DNA from: G963662605 sp963662605
GTDB lineage: Bacteria; Bacteroidota; Ignavibacteria; Ignavibacteriales; Ignavibacteriaceae
DNA length: 64,000 bases
Reading direction: 5' to 3'
Assembly (NCBI GenBank): GCA_963662605.1
Contig: OY759785.1
Location: forward strand, 1,674,001-1,738,000
Position 1 is the first letter of the stretch. The number at the start of each line of letters is the position of its first letter. The notes under the pieces are model-generated. The model was not told where the DNA came from. It was given only the letters and a program-made list of their open reading frames with translations, and ran no database searches. Shown in pieces: positions 62,901-64,000 of this stretch. The translations under genes were made by a program, and so were the position numbers.

Positions 62901-64000
62901 GGACGATTCGACAGGCATAAAGCTATATTATCATAATCTCGGCTTATCATCGAAAGATAGCGTTTCGATAAAAGTGACACACCGATTCCCGCATAATGGC
63001 ACTGAAACAACGGAATCAAAGATATTCAGGGTTAAAGTTCCGGATTTTGATGATTCACTAACTTTCAAGCTGTTGACTATCTCATCGGCGGGACAACATA
63101 CGGTTACTATTCAGCTTGATTCCGAAAACTCGCTTAGTGAAATGTATAAAGATGATAACGAGCAATCGGCAACATTTTATGTATCATCACTTTCACTAAA
63201 ATTGATAGGTAAAAAGTATTTTGATGCCGAAGTGCTCCCATCCGTATCCATCCTTAACGCTGCGGCAGCAACCGGCAGTATTGTTCCTCAGGTAATTGCT
63301 CAATATGATTCCGTAAATACATTCCTGACTCCGGTTCAGTTCACTACACCGGCAGATACCTTTTTTACTAAATTGAGTTTTAATTCACTGCAAAGTAACA
63401 AACGGTATTGGGGAAGATTCCGCTCAAGTCAGAATGATACATCCTGGGGAGAAGTTTTCTCTCTATATAAATCGGCTCAGAATTCATCCCTGCTTCTTGA
63501 AGATAGCGCAAGTTTTAGCGGCCTTGAAAAAACGGGGCTGTTATTCAAAAATGGAATGCGGCTTTCAATTGACTCCGTTCACATTTTAATCAAGTCAGGT
63601 GGCGGATATTATACAAAATACGGCAGCATCAACAATAATGAAAATGATATACTGCCGAATTCATTCGGATGGGGAATGGGCATTGCCGTTATTGACCCGG
63701 TTACTTTAAAAGCCGATACTGCCGCTAATTTTGATTACGGCGGCAATAATGCTCTGGTTCTGAAGCTCTCCCAGTTTATAGAGGCGATACCGACAGGTAA
63801 ACTCGTCGCTATGTGTGTAATAGATGATGGTAATCTTAGTGGTGCTAACAGAGATACTCTCATTAACGCAATTAAGAAGATCGGCGGTTCAAAAATATCC
63901 TCAATCAGCTTCAGAGCGCCATGGCTTATATTCGGTAGAAAAGGTGCCGCTCCCGGCACTGTCCCCGAAAAACTCGAATCCCCGTATTATCAGGGACTTT
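59911..64000 (+). CDS. C25-family cysteine peptidase, PorU2-like (runs off the window)
   Basis: At least 1363 codons with no stop in frame from 59911 to the last base, so the C-terminus is missing. AAAAAAGG 8 bases upstream supports the ATG at 59911; another ATG lies two codons on. A signal peptide (TILFLVVFLISASSFAQ) is followed by beta-rich domains, then a gingipain-like C25 core. H846 in SYIGHSGT and C877 in DFGCSTAKF are the expected catalytic pair. The PorU2 type of T9SS sortase has this size and layout; it cleaves sorting domains from secreted cargo. The T9SS substrate gene lies next to it, divergently. Confidence 0.8.
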   Translation, partial: MHMLYRINVVKSTILFLVVFLISASSFAQSSRAKTLASNSGFAIEMAAPNFNKQIANSGANIIVDYVDYTRTDAPGIFKIPYDELIIAIPQNSKPTFNLQILEKRTIKNAIPACNPEVEFADSSIRLKKIPVTSAMRINSGEQFEVKGFFWYRDFYCAHVRVRLAEYSFTANSIEEISKYKVLVNTGGMVQTSAPILIRSDMDRLVSELIVNAANAEQFRSTRQISITDTTGNWFNTSAQYLKIGTYEDKIYRITKQSFDKVGISIAGIDPQTFKLLQNGIELPITVFTQTPGTFGTTDYIEFYGHKNYEPVSDRVVNPDSLPYNNYLNPYSDTVYYYLTWGNGLGQRTKVSGAAPIASSDTIKYYNDFIHYEPNTVFQEIENDVTISQDPTKLNRKSWFAGFLFASGNYAVSLPGILPGKTAGVFARVSSAGSNYTKNAHTVSVGLRKKPSVASDTLMNISGTQTFDKGGRAVIGGYIPTDSLTTGSNSLRIRNYENGSSVNYLVVDWYEIEYPRTLAAQNDSLLFSIRDSLSFDLRNVKVANVTLAADSLVLYRIAPAFAKLNGFIKSGTNLIFADSIGMGSQYCLAAVKKLNQPSILKNKRFADLRASRKADYIGITHSSLLNAAKNYMGFISSNYSVDTILINVEDIFDEFAYGNPDPLAIKAFLKSTFQNWQAPKPSYVCLLGTGSYDYKGYWASSHSYSTGLNLVPTFGEPVSDTWYTMWDEKAPLIQQMLIGRIPSKNEAQLNYYLQKHQGYVDQHLNIWNKRALFFSGGDSGDSLQLSETKNVNDYIVKNHTKTPRLVLGVDHFYKVYSPASNFGPYSSAYIRNSIEQGGLFISYIGHSGTRTWDNSIADPNQLLNNSNRSSLVTDFGCSTAKFAEPDVDSFGGLFVNEGQTIAYIGNTSLGFSSTTLMVPQYFYGKILQDTIYCISMAHFAAKLQMFSELGSTGSYRIFAMTNTLLADPIVRLALPTKPNLAIASSDITLLNQAPTDQDDSTGIKLYYHNLGLSSKDSVSIKVTHRFPHNGTETTESKIFRVKVPDFDDSLTFKLLTISSAGQHTVTIQLDSENSLSEMYKDDNEQSATFYVSSLSLKLIGKKYFDAEVLPSVSILNAAAATGSIVPQVIAQYDSVNTFLTPVQFTTPADTFFTKLSFNSLQSNKRYWGRFRSSQNDTSWGEVFSLYKSAQNSSLLLEDSASFSGLEKTGLLFKNGMRLSIDSVHILIKSGGGYYTKYGSINNNENDILPNSFGWGMGIAVIDPVTLKADTAANFDYGGNNALVLKLSQFIEAIPTGKLVAMCVIDDGNLSGANRDTLINAIKKIGGSKISSISFRAPWLIFGRKGAAPGTVPEKLESPYYQGL

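Overview
The window reads as a chromosome segment from a member of the Bacteroidota/Chlorobiota group, most likely an Ignavibacteria-type bacterium. The evidence is a secreted protein with a type IX secretion (T9SS) sorting tail containing the PNPFNPST motif, a neighbouring C25 (PorU2-like) peptidase, promoters of the form TAnnTTTG, and many genes without a clear Shine-Dalgarno. No rRNA gene or CRISPR array was seen. The organism assignment is inference from these traits, not from a marker gene.

Region 1 (1-6522) is the right end of a prophage. It holds the C-terminus of a tail tape-measure protein, a large tail/baseplate-like protein, and a tail fibre with a duplicated module. A small three-gene cassette follows, with its own promoter and a HigA-like regulator. 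The prophage ends at the orphan 3' half of a CAT-anticodon tRNA, followed by what looks like that tRNA's original terminator. This is the signature of an attachment site.

Region 2 (6783-16281) is a defence-type island. It has a small unknown protein, a HIRAN-domain protein, a WYL-type regulator, and a type I restriction-modification operon. The operon encodes HsdM fused to a single-TRD half HsdS, a small HEPN-like protein, and HsdR, packed end to end. An XRE-ImmA/IrrE protein overlapping a PIN-domain nuclease follows, preceded by a clear operator palindrome.

Region 3 (16536-21978) is housekeeping: an enolase-superfamily enzyme (MenC-like) and a 1235-residue FAD/Fe-S dehydrogenase of the GlcD-GlcF/YdiJ type. 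The convergent gap between them carries palindromic repeats and a 253-bp tandem duplication that includes the 3' end of the dehydrogenase gene. A CRP-type palindrome lies upstream of the dehydrogenase.

Region 4 (22808-56093) is a large Wzx/Wzy-type surface polysaccharide locus. WbpA, B, D and E homologues would make UDP-2,3-diacetamido-glucuronic acid. RfbF, G and H homologues plus a reductase and an epimerase/dehydratase-family enzyme would make a CDP-3,6-dideoxyhexose. Export and polymerisation are covered by an SLBB protein, a Wzc-like tyrosine kinase, a Wzx flippase and a Wzy-like polymerase. Five or more glycosyltransferases include a tandem-duplicated pair. Modifiers include a pyruvyl transferase, nitroreductase, CapA, CapK-like ligase, methyltransferase, DUF354, FemAB-like and polysaccharide deacetylase proteins. 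On the opposite strand lie a Wzi-like outer-membrane protein and an unusual three-part sugar-phosphate transferase that probably starts chain synthesis.

Region 5 (56468-64000) holds a secreted 996-residue T9SS substrate and, divergently, a C25-family peptidase open past the window end (at least 1363 codons). The gap between them contains a perfect inverted repeat.
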